A stretch of 64,000 nucleotides of DNA from Alisma plantago-aquatica. Its lineage: Eukaryota; Streptophyta; Magnoliopsida; Alismatales; Alismataceae. This document shows positions 10,700 through 21,905 of this stretch, piece by piece. The notes beneath the pieces are model-generated. The model was not told the DNA's origin. It saw only the letters and a list, made by a program, of their open reading frames with translations, and did no database searches. The first letter of the stretch is position 1. Every line of letters starts with the position of its first letter. Both the position numbers and the translations under genes were made by a program. The stretch covers positions 891,015,835 through 891,079,834 of the forward strand of contig OY856410.1 of NCBI GenBank assembly GCA_963693085.1, read 5' to 3'.

Positions 10700-12890
10700 A
10701 ATAAGATCTCACCTTATCCATGCCTCTATCATTGATGTATTCAGCCAATCATAGTTAAACAACTCAATAATATCTTGTATACATAGAGAGCTTTCGTATG
10801 ATTGACCTGCATAATCCACTTCTAAAGAAACAACTATAGGGAAATGTATATTATGTGCACGTAGCCATACTGCCATTCCCTTACAAGTAGGACCTAACGG
10901 GAATTTTAGGTCAGTTGGAACCCAACTTGGTAATGCAGGAAGTGGAGGTGGAGGCCTAGATGCTCCGGGTGTTTTCTTTTTAACCTGTATATATAATTTC
11001 AGATCAATTGACCTCATATATACACATTAACAATTTAACATAATGTAAATTTATCTTACAATTTCAGTAGTGTAGACAACATCTGCTGTGGGCCACAATA
11101 CCACCCCTCCTTCTGCCTCACCAAGTGTATCAATATCCGAGTGGGCATATGGCAATGCAGCTTCCCTCCAATTGGGGATTACACGTATCGGGCTCACACA
11201 AGCGTAACCATATGGTATTGAAGTCTCATGAATCATTGCTCTAGGAAGGGACGGGTAAGCCTGCACCTCTACAACAACATAATCTTCAATTTTTAAGCGG
11301 CATGGCTTCAACGCCTACAAATTTATGTAAAGAATGTTATCCATATATACATATCATCTTGAAAATATATCATCTTGAAAATATATCATCTTGAAAACAT
11401 ATCATATTGAAAAGACTAGCTACTATGTCATAAATAATACTTACAGAAGACGTGCTAGGTGATGGGTCTACAAGATTACTCTCAACATGTGCATCAAGAG
11501 AAGAGTAGGTCACCATAGGTTGATTGGAAGTTTGAGATGCCTGCCAATGTAGCATTTCTTCCTTAACCTTCTTAGCAACTATATCCTCGACTCTCTTATT
11601 CTCCTATACATGGATAAAAGAAACATTAGCTTCTTATTATTGAATTCCCTTTTGCAGTAACATTCTAAAAAAATAATAGGTTACCTCTTCTTGTGAAAGT
11701 CCCGCTCTCGTGACAGGTTTGCGCTGGGATGCCCCAAAGAACGCTTTGATGCCCACACCAGCACGTGCACCTCTAACACGTCTAGGATGCTCTGAGTTAC
11801 CCAGAGCAACTATCAATTCATCCCTTGTACCCTGCGGGATGAACGTGCCCTGTTTCCTATGCTCGTGCAGCTCCCGCTAATCACCATCAATAGAAATTGG
11901 TAAGTAAACACCACAAATAATCAATATTTGAACGACATGCATTGTTGAGTTGTATTTTATCATTTTCGCAGCCGCCTCAGCAGTTACGAGCTTCTTTATT
12001 TCACCCTTCTTATTTTGCCTCCCATCTATCCAGACATCTTGGCGAGGTATGGGTGTGGTACATGTAGTAGAGGACTCCAGAGTAGTAGCAGACTTTGCAT
12101 GTAGTCTTTGGCGAACGCCTGCATAGCCTTTTGGACCCATTGTGTGGTCATGCACATTCAATGCACGCCTTGCTCTGTGTGCCTCACTGAACGCCTAGTT
12201 AGTATGCACATTCATTTGGTTAGTAACACTAAAGGTTAATCTTGAATAGGTGAATACAACATATATTAATTAAATTGGGAGTGATGCTTAATACCTTGAA
12301 TTCTTTAGTTTGTCCTAAAGCAACAACAGTGTGCCAATCTTCTTTGTCCAGAAAGTTCCACTTTTCAAGGGTTGATTTCTTCTTCTTATAACCATCTTTT
12401 ATGTATTCTCTGTTGAGATTTGTCCTATAGTTCCTTAGCATCTTTCCAGCACGTTGCATCATGCTTTTATGATGCATCTTATCATCCAATGCAAACAGAT
12501 TCTATAAAATAGAATTGTTATTAACTAGTATCCAAAAATAGAATTGCAAATAATAGAATTTGTAATCTACAAAATAGAATCGCAAATAATAATAACTCTG
12601 CATAAATCCTTCCATATCAAGTCTTTCTTCGCCTGAGGAGCGTTATGCCAATTATCATACTTAACACCACAATGGCTTCAAGTGACAAACCCAAGATAGT
12701 TTACAAAATTATTGTGGTTCACTCCAATTGTATTTCCTACATTATCAAACTCTACAACCAATCTGTATCCACTACCCCTTAGCGTTGTTAACTTCTTCAG
12801 AAGAGTGATGCCCCTTTTCTTGTTAACTTTATGATGATGCACATCAAGTGCCTCCAGTGCTTCAGAGGGTACATGTGCATCATCAACCTA
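10700..12890 (-). pseudogene. CACTA-2 second gene, N-terminal and middle exons (Transposase_24 / TnpA-like)
   Basis: Minus-strand exons in order: about 12890-12605 (KKRGITLLKKLTTLRGSGY, LGFVT-stop-SHCG, AKKDLIWKDL), about 12500-12292 (LRNYRTNLNREYIKDGY, LDKEDWHTVVALGQTKEFK), about 12190-11985 (HTMGPKGYAGVRQRL, PRQDVWIDGRQNKKGEI), then less conserved exons at about 11870-11680 and 11580-11460, about 11315-11060 (KIEDYVVVEVQAYPSLPRAM, CVSPIRVIPNWREA) and about 11010-10710 (LGPTCKGMAVWLRAHN, DIIELFNYDWLNTSMIEAWI). This is the layout of plant En/Spm second-gene proteins, which in maize Spm bind the subterminal repeats. A TGA interrupts the first exon where CACTA-1 has Arg, so this copy is not intact. 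Exon limits are my estimate. Confidence 0.65.
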
Positions 12891-13433
12891 AAATTTGACA
12901 AAAAAAGCACACTGAATTAGCCCAATATAGAAATATAGGATATATGACATAACTAGAATATAATGAATTTCTATAGAAATATAGGATATGTTTTTAAAAC
13001 TTACATTGGTATCCTCGCCATGCTCATCATGGACATCATCCTCATCATGGACATCACGATCATTATGCCCATGGTCAACCATCTGAAAATGTCATTAAAA
13101 AGGCAAACATTTAGCATTTGTATTAACTAGAACATAATGAAACATTATATCTGAAAATGATATTGATATTAAAAATGAAAACATTTCACATTTTATATAG
13201 TTCACATATAAAAATGAAACATTGAAAAATGAAACATATAAAAAATATAAACATGCATGCCTCTAAAATTGTGATCTTTTATCAATTAACAATCCTTCAT
13301 TGTGATCTCCGTGCACATATAAGTCATCATTAGCTTCAATATTTTATGGAGTTGGCAACCCAACTGAGAATGGACTCGAGTCATCATACTTATCATAGTA
13401 CTCTTCTTCATCTATAGGATCTTCAATGAACTA

Positions 13434-16400
13434 TCTTTTACCATGAAGAACAACCGACCATTTATCATTTGTAGGGTCATCAATATAAAATACGTGCTTC
13501 TCCTGTGATGCCAATATGAATGGTTCACCCTTCTCGCCAATATTTTCAATGTTCACTAAAGTGAAACCCAATTCATCCACTATAACTCCTTCAGTGTTAT
13601 CAACCCAATTACATTTGAAGAGCGGAATTCTGAAATCTATGTAGTCAAACTCCCATATGTCTTCAATGACACCTTAATATGACATTTTAGCTTCACGTGG
13701 ACTCTTATCCTTTGCACTTGCAAAATACATAGTCGACGCTTGAAGGGTGACCCCACTATTTTGGACGACACTCTTATCATCTTGGCACTTTATGTAATTT
13801 GTGAACCCATTAATGTCAAACCCTTCATAAGACATAACATTCAATTTTGGTTTGAAGGTGAGGCATTTGATAGTTTTCATAATATCATCTGGTGTTTGAG
13901 ATAGTTGATGTAAGACTTTATCTTCAAACCACTTAGTAAAAGTCTTGTTATGCTCTCTAGAAAACCACATTGAATTGGCTCGAGGATGTTGTCTCTTGAT
14001 GAAATTGGTATGTTCCTCGATATAAACACTCACTTCATCCATGTTGTGTAAAATATACAAGTGACCTTGTTCCAACTGCTCACGACTGTTTACTTTCCCT
14101 CCTCAATATTCTTGTCATTAATAGGAGTGTCATTTCCACTCAGAAAGTCATTGCAAAAATCCATAACCTCTCTCGCCACATAACCCTCAATAATACTCCC
14201 TTCAGACCGTTAACAGTTTCGAACATCACCTTTAAAAATGCTCATGTATCGTTCAAAGGCATACATCCAATGCAAGAAAACTGGTCCCAACATTTTCACT
14301 TCCCTAGTCAAGTGGACAACAAGATGTACCATGAAATCAAAGAACAAAGGAGGGAAATACATCTCAAGCTGACATAGGGTAACAACCACTTCTCTTTGCA
14401 AATTATCGAGAGTATCAGGGTCAATAACTTTGCTACACAGACTGTTGAAAAAGAAACAAAGTCTGGTGATTACAAACCTTACATGCTTCGGCAATATAGA
14501 TCAAATTGCCATGGATAATATTTGTTGCATTAGAGTGTGACAATCATGAGATTTAAGACCTATCAACTTCAGATCTTTCATTGATATCAATCTATGGATT
14601 TTGGATGAGTAACCCTGTGCCACCTTAACATTTGCTAAGCATTCACAAAAAGCTTTCTTCTCCTTTCTAGACAACGTGTAACAAGTGGGAGGTAAGTATG
14701 TTCTTTTATTACCGATTTCATGTAATTCTATTAATTTTGACCTTATTCCCATTTCACATAGGTCCAATCTAGATTTTATCCCATCTTTAGTCTTACCTGG
14801 TATATTCAACAGAGTACGAATGACACTATCACAGACATTTTTCTTAACATGCATGACATCGATACAATTTCTGACTGTCAAAGAACTCCAATAAGGAAGA
14901 TCCCAAAATATTGACTTCTTCTTGAATGAAGAATTGTCACTCTGTGTGGCCATAGTAAATTGTGATCTCTTACCAAATTCATTGATAATGTCTTTTACTC
15001 TTTCATAAATAACATCCCCTGGTATAGGTTTAGGTGCACTCTGTTCCTCATTCCATCCATTGAATGCTTTGTGCTTCCTACGATACGGATGGAATTTTGA
15101 AAGAAACCTTCGATGAACAAGATATAAAGTCTTGCCACCATGTTTTAGTCTTATTGAATCAGTGTTCTCTTCACATATAGGACACACTTTAGCTCCTTTG
15201 ACACTATATCCAGACAAATTCATGTATGCTGGAAAGTTATTAATAGTACAAAACAACATAGCGTGCAAACAAAATGTCTCTCTTCATGAAGCATCGTAGG
15301 TCATCACACCTTCACCCCATAGTTTCTTTAAGTCATCAATCAGAGGTTCAAGATAAACATCAATATCATTTCCTGGTTGTTTAGGGCCCGATATCAACAA
15401 CGACAGCATAACATACTTATTTTTCATACACAGCCAGGGAGGAAGATTGTATATAACAAGCATGACTAGCCAAGTGCTATGTTGGCTGCTCGATGTCCCG
15501 TATGGATTCATCCCATATGTACAAAGCCCAAGTCTTAGATTCATGTCTTCTTCACAAAATTTGGGGTACAATAGATCAATCTTCTTCCACTGTGGGGAAT
15601 AAGACACATGTTGTAGGATCCCATCATTATTTTTCTTAACATTTGCATGCCACCTCAAATTCTTTGCATCTATCATATTTTCAAACAAGCATTGAAACTG
15701 TGATATTATAGGTAGATACCACATCACCTTGGTAGGAGAACCAGTTTTTAGACTCCCCCGAAGTCGTCAATTTATACCGTGACGCACCACATTTTGGACA
15801 ACTTTTCAAATCCACATAGTCCTTTTGAAATAATACACAATCATCCGGGCATGCATATATCTTCGTGGACTCCATTCCCATTTGGCACAACAATTTCATT
15901 ACCCGTTATGTTGAGATTGGCAGCTCATTTCCTTCAGGAAGCATTTCTTTCAACAAAGTCAACAATGAACTGAAGCTTTTGTCGCTCCATTTATTGTTAG
16001 CTTTCAACATATACAATCTCAACACAGTGCTAAGTTTTGTAAGCTTAGTACAACATGTGTATAATGGTATCTCAGCATCATGCACAATGTTTCTAAAGAT
16101 GGGAGGTGGATCAGTGTGCTCTACCCCACAGCTATCTAGCATCACATCAATGATGTCTATTGGAACTGGTTCGTTCACATCTACGTCATCGGAGATAATT
16201 TCTTCTTCCACCCAAGCACTGCTATCAACATCCACTGGTTTTGGGTTTGAAATCGCTCCATGCCAGTGCTATTTTGTATAGCCTTGTACAATCCCGTTGC
16301 ACATGACATGACTTTTGATTTTGTCACCAGTGTTGCCTTTCAAGTTGTTACCGCAATGCCTAAATGGACATTAGAACCTATCTCCAGGTTGTTTCCTATG

Positions 16401-16486
16401 TTCCTCGGCAAATCTAATAACTGATCAAGACCAGATATAAACTTTGGGGTGCAATGATTGTGAATGGACATCCATGATCTATCCAT
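13434..16486 (-). pseudogene. CACTA-2 transposase pseudogene, TNP2 family with DUF4218 and DUF4216
   Basis: Same gene as at 1049-4122. Starts MDRSWMSIHNHC at 16486; transposase-associated domain to about 16260; TNP2 from about 15900 (CPDDCVLFQKDYVDLKSC, CPKCGASRYKL) through GNDIDVYLEPLIDDLKKLW (about 15330), GYSVKGAKVCPICEEN (about 15200) and DLPYWSSLTVRNCIDVMH (about 14880) to GLKSHDCHTLMQQIL (about 14560). DUF4218 is at about 14450-14215 (QLEMYFPPLFFDFMVHL, MYAFERYMSIFKGDV) and DUF4216 from about 13700 to 13436. Defects: a frameshift in the first domain near 16400, a frame change near 15730, a TGA after YDAS near 15285, a stop near 14500, a TAA after VRNC near 14212, a frame change by 14090 and a TAG near 13434. 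The TGA and the TAG are shared with the first copy. Confidence 0.85.
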
Positions 16487-16539
16487 TCTATGATCAAAGA
16501 GAAAACAAGTATATATTAGGACAAGATTAGGGTCTAGGG

Positions 16540-16885
16540 TTAACAAATACATGTGATGTCATTCTTATATATAATAAATGTACATGTACCACCTATCCCA
16601 TCCTTGAACACCTAATCTCACTAGTAAGTGTATAATGTGTATTGAGTATTCAAGAAAATTTCGGCAGCATTTTCCCATTGTTCTCCAAGTATATATGTAC
16701 TTAGAGAACAAACGGGGAAATGCTATAGAAATTTTCTTGAAAACCCAATACACATTATACACTTACATCCTAAGTGAGATTAGGTGTTCAAGAACAGTCC
16801 CAAACCATGGACTATCCAAGATTTGCTCCTAGTGAGTATATCTTGGATGGGTTTCTAGGCCAACAAATACATGTATGTTGTCATT
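16540..16885. repeat. Single unit of the 313-bp palindromic repeat in CACTA-2
   Basis: Matches the unit repeated at 4242-4990, with the same dyads (for example TTGAACACCTAATCTCACTA and TAAGTGAGATTAGGTGTTCA, at 16604-16625 and 16771-16791). Only one unit plus edges is present here, so the array grew in CACTA-1 or shrank in CACTA-2. Confidence 0.8.
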
Positions 16886-16979
16886 CCAATACATGCAATC
16901 CTAGTTTCATCACAATTTTAGGTATCATATAGAGTATGTTTATGTTAGGGTTTCATCATGCAATAGGGATTCAAGTAGA

Positions 16980-17262
16980 TGTTAGGGTTTCATCACAATT
17001 GATTTCATCATAATTGATTTCATCACAATATTTGAACATAATTGATTTCATGATATAATTGAACATAATTGATTTGAACATATTCATTGATTTCATCGTA
17101 TAATTGAACATAATTAATTTGAACATAATTGATTTCATCATATAATTAAACATAATTGATTTGAACATATTAATTGATTTCATCGTATAATTGAACATAA
17201 TTAATTTGAACATAATTGATTTCATCATATAATTGATTTCAACACAAATTAATAATTGATTT
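16980..17262. repeat. Degenerate tandem repeats, ATTGATTTCATCATA type
   Basis: Words such as AATTGATTTCATCATAATTG and TTGAACATAATTGATTTGAA recur every 40-50 bases, with a higher-order unit of about 95-100 bases (near 17075 and 17170). Minus-strand translation gives an artificial repetitive peptide. The stretch is specific to this CACTA copy; CACTA-1 has a shorter, different spacer at this point. Confidence 0.7.
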
Positions 17263-17269
17263 CGTTTGA

Positions 17270-17410
17270 ATATATACCCTCTTCTTCTTCCTTCTCCCTC
17301 CTTACCAACAGCAAGCACGGTCATGTGGGATGGCACGACCATGGCTGTGTTGGCCGACCACACGGTCGGGCTTGCTGTTGGTAAGGAAGGAGAAGAAAGA
17401 AGAAGAGTAG
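17270..17410. repeat. GC-rich palindrome of CACTA-2, uninterrupted
   Basis: CTCCTTACCAACAGCAAGC at about 17298 pairs with GCTTGCTGTTGGTAAGGA at about 17369. Between them lie GGCACGACCATGGCTGTG and CCGACCACACGGTCGG. It is the equivalent of the palindrome at 5350-6650, without the insertion. Confidence 0.8.
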
Positions 17411-17744
17411 CTACTAGAATAAGAAGAGGAGGGCCTACTATTGGTAGTAGCGTGGAGACGGAGGTGGCAGTGTGAGGAGAAGGGCGCCGAGCACACCAGC
17501 GACAGGATAAGGGCATCGAGCACACCAGCGACAGGAGAAGGGAGCTGAGCAGAGAAGGAAAGGCACTGGAGGCCAGCAGAGAAGCAGCAGCAGGCGGCGG
17601 CGAGCAGCAACAACAGCAGCAGCAGGCGGTGCGGAGGCAGGGGCCGGCGGCGGCGATGCAGCAGGGGTCGGGAGTAGCAAAATTCGATCGCACGATGAAA
17701 TAGAAGAAAGGGGGAAGAGTACTCTGCTATGCGTGGGGGTTATT
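17411..17744. other. GC-rich spacer in CACTA-2
   Basis: Contains GAGCACACCAGCGACAGGA twice (near 17488 and 17518, a roughly 29-base tandem duplication), CAGCAG-type trinucleotide runs (17585-17630) and GGCGGCGATGCAGCAGGGG. Reading frames on both strands are long but low in complexity (runs of Cys, Ser, Ala or Pro) and match no domain I know. Probably promoter or leader of the leftward transposase transcript. Confidence 0.4.
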
Positions 17745-18209
17745 AAGTTACTAAAAGGTGTTAGTTGTCTATAACAACTGAAACCTTTATTATTAAGCAT
17801 CAGTTATCCCAATAAAACTGACGTCAATTTACCCTAAAATGTTTGGCGGGGAGGGCGCGCGAACCCTTATCAGCGTCAGTTATCCCACGACAACTGACGC
17901 CCATATGGTAAAATTTGCACACAATTTTATCTTCTTTAGGCGTTGGTTATTAGGTAAAACACCGACGTTGTATGTTATACTTTGGGGGCATTTTTTTCCG
18001 CTCAAAAAAATTGGATTTCTCAGGCTATTTTAGGCATCAGTTCGTTTCTTCAACTAACGCTGAATAAAAAGCGATACCCGTGTCTGGCTGGTCTTCAAAT
18101 ATGGACATCGGTTTTCCTTAATAGCCGACGTGTAATGTTTATCAACATCAGTTTTGTTAAATAATTGACGCCCCGAAAAGCGACGTTGAACGTTGTTTCT
18201 GTAGCAGTG
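17745..18209. repeat. CACTA-2 right subterminal repeats and terminus
   Basis: Repeats of GTCAGTTATCCC, ACAACTGACGCC, AGGCGTTGGTTATTAGG, CATCGGTTTTCCTTAATAGC and AATTGACGCC in both orientations, ending GTTGTTTCTGTAGCAGTG at 18209. Colinear with 6940-7410 and partner of the left end at 8887. Confidence 0.85.
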
Positions 18210-18900
18210 AATATAAGCTTTCTTTTTTGCTCTCACTATGGAAGCTTAATTATCATAGTGTATATACACTAGTAGAGAAGGTTTCTCCCAAATAGGAAGA
18301 TCCATTAGAACTTGTATTAGCCATTTAGCTTCAATTTCTACCTTTTCTAAGGCAATAAACTCATATTCCCTAGTGCAACGAACTATACATGTTTTCTTGA
18401 TGGATTTCCAAGACACAACACCTCCACCCAAAGTGAAGATGTAGACACTTGTAGTTTTCAATTCATCTGAATCAGAATTCTAATTGGCATTGCAAAATCC
18501 TTCTACTACAATTGGAGATCCACTAAAAATCAATTCATGATTAATTGTACATTTTAGGTATTTTAAAACCCTTTGTAGATCATCCCAAAGATCCTTTTAA
18601 ATTTTGAGTATATCTACTTAATCTCCCAACTCCTTATGCTAGATCTGGACGAGTACAATTCATTAAGTACATTAGACATCCAATTACTTTTACATATTTT
18701 ACTAGTTGAATGCTCGTACCTTTAATTTTCTAAAGATTACAATTTGAATTAAAAAGTGTACTAACAGACTTACAATCAAACATTGAAAATCATTTAAGAA
18801 TTTTCTCAATATAATGTTCTTGAGAGAGCATGATGCAATCATCAATTTCAAGAGGTTTAATTCCCAAAATTACATAACTCCACCTGAGACCCCTTTTGTA
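18210..18900 (-). pseudogene. Copia-1 RT C-terminal part and RNase H N-terminal part
   Basis: The minus-strand reading gives GIKPLEIDDCIMLSQEHYIEK-type text near 18860, VIGCLMYLMNCTRPDLA near 18690, then a degraded stretch and EKVEIEAKWLIQVLMDLPIW with VYIHYDN near 18270, ending AKKKAY at 18213. This is the copia C-terminal RT (Y.S..G.LMYL...TRPD) and RNase H (E....EA.WL...L.DL..., then CDN). It contains several stops and frameshifts. The domain continues at 8886 on the far side of CACTA-2. Confidence 0.8.
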
Positions 18901-19700
18901 TAGTGAGAGAGACTATACAGGTGACCTAGATTTTCTGAAGGCGACGACGTTGACTTAGGGGAGGGGTCGGGCCGCAGGTGAGTGCCACCCACTCCCCATG
19001 GGCGTCATCCTCAAATCAAGCCAGCTGGCCGCAGTGCCTGGTTGAGCATCCTCGCCTCATCTTCCTTCACCTATCTCTTCTTCTTGGTTGGGTTTTGGGT
19101 GGCAGGTTCTATAGATCTGGTGGTTTCTAGGAGGCCCTATTAAGTAGGCCTCTCCAACTGCAATGGGGTTGGTGGTCAGCATTGGTTAGGGGTGATGAGT
19201 AAGTGGAAGTGGCTCTTGACCAGCGGGGGCTGGGCGGTGGGCCCTGGATCCACTTTCTTGTTTTGTTTTTGTTTATCTTAGGTTAGTTCTATTTGGTTGT
19301 TAGTCAATCACAATTTCAACTACCTTTTTAGTCACTAACAATTGGCATTTCCCAGTTGTTTGGTTTTGGTTGTGTAATCTTCTAAGGCGAAAGCTTGAGT
19401 TGTCTAGCTTCGGCTAGGGATCTGATCTTGATAAAATTGTTTGTTTCCTTTGGCGTATGTTCTTTTTGAGGATCAAATGTCTTGCCAGATCATAGTTTAG
19501 GTCCACATAGACTACAACTACTACAAGAACATGTTGATGGTATCTTGTAGTAAGAGTTGTGGTGGTCAACATTATGGAAGAAGGATCTATGAAGAAGTGC
19601 CTTTATCCTTATCCAATCCCAATATGAGTCATGGTGGCATGTTGTGTATGGATTATGCTTTGTATGGACTAGTGATCCCATTTCCTCCCTCTTGTAGATG
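18901..19700. other. About 800-bp insertion of unknown type in Copia-1 RT
   Basis: Copia RT homology stops near 19700 (after MKNMGETNVIL and a short tail) and resumes near 18890 (ILGIKPLE). The intervening sequence is GC-richer in its first third (GGGGAGGGGTCGGGCCGCAG) and T-rich later, with no domain I recognise in any frame. Candidates are a LINE leader, a SINE or captured gene sequence. I see no terminal inverted repeats or clear target duplication. Confidence 0.5.
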
Positions 19701-20640
19701 TCGTATGGCTTTCATGAAAAGATCAATTTTCTCTTTAAAAAAATATGCAAAATTACATTTGTTTCTCCCATATTTTTCATATCAAATTTTGAAGCCAAAA
19801 AACTTTTTGTATTGTTAATGGTATCAACATTAGTGCCAAATATAATCATGTCATCCATGTAAAGACATATAATAACATAACCTTGATTATCAACTTCAAT
19901 ATAAACACATTTATCTCCTTCATTTATATGGAACTCATGATATAATTACTTTATCAAATTTCTCATGCCATTATTTCAGCTCTTTCTTCAAGCCATAGAG
20001 AGATTTCATAAGTCTACATACCATATGTTCCTTCCTAAGAACAACATAACCTTTCGATTGATCCATATAAATTTCCTCATCTAAATCTCCATTCAAAAAT
20101 GCAGTTTTGACATCCATTTGATGTATAATTAATTTCTTAATAGATGCCAAAGCTATTAAGATTCTAATTTAAGAGATTCTAGTTATAGGAGAAAATGTAT
20201 CAAAATTATCAATATCCTTTTGTTGTTTATATCCCTTGGCAACACAATGAGCTTTATATTTATCAATTATTCCATATGTTTTTAATTTTCTTTAGAATAT
20301 TCATTTACAACATGTAGGTTTAATACCTCATGGAAGATTCACTAATTCCCATGTGTGATTGGATAATATAGATTCAATCTCACTATTAATTGCTTCTTTC
20401 CATAGAGAGGAATCAGAAGAGCTAAAAGCATCATGATAAGATTGAGGATCATTATCCACAATAAAGGAATAGAAGTTATCACTAAGATTCTTTTCCTTCC
20501 TCATCCTATTAGATCTTCTACGTTCTAAAATATCAGGTTCAAAAGAATCATTATCATTAGATGTATTAGGTATATTTTCCAAATTTTCATTTATTTGACT
20601 AGAACTTGTTTCTGTAAGAGTTTTCATAGAAATAAATGCT
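19701..20640 (-). pseudogene. Copia-1 reverse transcriptase, N-terminal and catalytic part
   Basis: From right to left: LWKEAINSEIESILSNHTWE near 20390 (start of RVT_2), HQMDVKTAFLNGDLDEEIYM near 20100, VCRLMKSLYGLKK near 20000, then CLYMDDMIIFGTNVDT near 19860. YMDD is the catalytic motif of copia RT. TKSFLASKFDMKNMGETNVI follows near 19780. Several stops and small shifts lie between the blocks (for example at 20160-20330), so this is not translatable as one protein. Confidence 0.85.
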
Positions 20641-21597
20641 CAAAGAATTCTACATTTTTGGATTCAACAATAGTATTTGGTTCTACAATATTTTTACCAT
20701 TAAGAACTAGCAATTTATATGCAACACTATATTGAGCATACCTTATAAAAAACCATCAAGAGTTCTTGGTCCTAATTTTTTTTCTTAGGCTTTGTTAGCA
20801 AAACTTTAGCTAAACACCCCACACACTTCAAAATATTTGAAGTTAGTCCATAATTCATATGGAGTTTTATTTGTCTTTCTACTCAGAATGTGATTTTAAA
20901 TAAAACAAGATGATAGAATTGCTTCTCCTGTAAGTTGTTGGGTGCTCCTGATTTTATCATAATAGAATTCATCATCTCTTTTAAGGTACTATTTTTACGT
21001 TCAACAATTCCATTTGATTGAGGCAAATAAGGAGGAGTATATTCATGTATAATTCCATGGGTTACACAAAAATCATTAAATGGTGAACGTTCATATTCGC
21101 CATCCCTATCTGATCAAAGATGTTTTATCTTTTCATTTAGTTTGTTTTCTACTTCTATCTTATATTTAGCAAACATCTCAAAAACTCATCTTTTGAGTGT
21201 AACAAATATAGTTTTGTATAGCGTGAGAAGTCATCTACAAAAATTATGTAAAATATTTTCCTACCTCTAGACATATTTCCTTTTAAATCACCAAGATACA
21301 TGTGTGTTAATTTTAATAATTCAGAATCCCGATGTAGAACTTAAGGACACAATTTCATTGTAGATTTAGTTCCGGAATAGACTTGACACTTATAGTTTAA
21401 ATCAACAACGTCGTGTATATCTTTGAGCAATCCTAAAGATTTCATACGTTGTACATATTTCAAAATAGCATGTCCAATTTTAAAGTCTGCTATGCCAAAC
21501 ATTAAAGGAATCAATGATATAAGCTGATGGAGTTATATTATTTAATGAAATGTTTGGTACATTAAGGAGAAACAATCCATTTGAATTGTAACCCATG
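20641..21597 (-). pseudogene. Copia-1 integrase region
   Basis: Minus-strand fragments match the order pre-integrase zinc domain (about 21560-21400, with NVWHSRL-like text), integrase core (about 21350-20940) and C-terminal integrase (about 20900-20760, FVANQLQ..HSE-type to YSVAYKLLVLNGKN). The segment is full of stops and the catalytic D-D-E residues cannot all be read with confidence. The assignment rests mainly on position between protease and RT. Confidence 0.65.
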
Positions 21598-21905
21598 CTA
21601 AGATATTCCCCAGAGATCAGATTCAAAGTACACTTTTATCCCATACTTAACTAGTTGGGAGATGGAGAATAAATCTACTCTAAGATCAGGCACAAACAAC
21701 ACATCTTTTATCAACAAGAATTTTCCAGAAGTCATTTTGATGTTGACATTGCCCTTGTCAGCCACGAGGGATGCACTTGAGTTTCCCATGACAACTTGAC
21801 GCACATCCCTTCCTACTTAAGTGTAGGTCACAAAGGCATCTCTATCGCCACTAACATGGCGTGATGCCCCAGAGTCAATAATTCAATCACGATTCTGAAA
21901 TGATT
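21598..21905 (-). pseudogene. Copia-1 aspartic protease
   Basis: Minus-strand text IIDSGASRHVSGDRDAFVTY near 21870, containing the DSGA catalytic motif of copia protease, continues as VVMGNSSASLVADKGNVNI, LLIKDVLFVPDLRVDLFSIS and QLVKYGIKVYFES. This is the protease/pre-integrase pattern (V.LGN.....GKG.V......L..VLYVP.L..NLLSVSQL). The protease cuts the retrotransposon polyprotein. There is an in-frame stop between the DSGA block and VVMGN (near 21817). Confidence 0.85.

Larger units (their letters stand above)
8887..18209 (-). mobile_element. CACTA (En/Spm) DNA transposon, copy 2, complete, 9323 bp
   Basis: The left terminus TACTACTACAGA at 8887 (first C changed to T) and the right terminus, on the minus strand CACTGCTACAGAAAC, ending at 18209, form the expected CACTA inverted repeat. 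It is flanked by ATT (8884-8886) and AAT (18210-18212), a nearly matching 3-base target duplication. Removing the element rejoins a copia RNase H reading frame, which confirms both ends. It carries two genes on the minus strand: a TNP2/DUF4216 transposase and a Transposase_24 plus C48-protease gene. Both are damaged. Confidence 0.9.

Noticed and set aside
16971..17693. 240-codon minus-strand ORF with repeated MFKSIMFNYMMKS units and Cys/Ser/Leu-rich N-terminus
   Set aside because: Low complexity, produced by tandem repeats and trinucleotide runs; no counterpart in CACTA-1.
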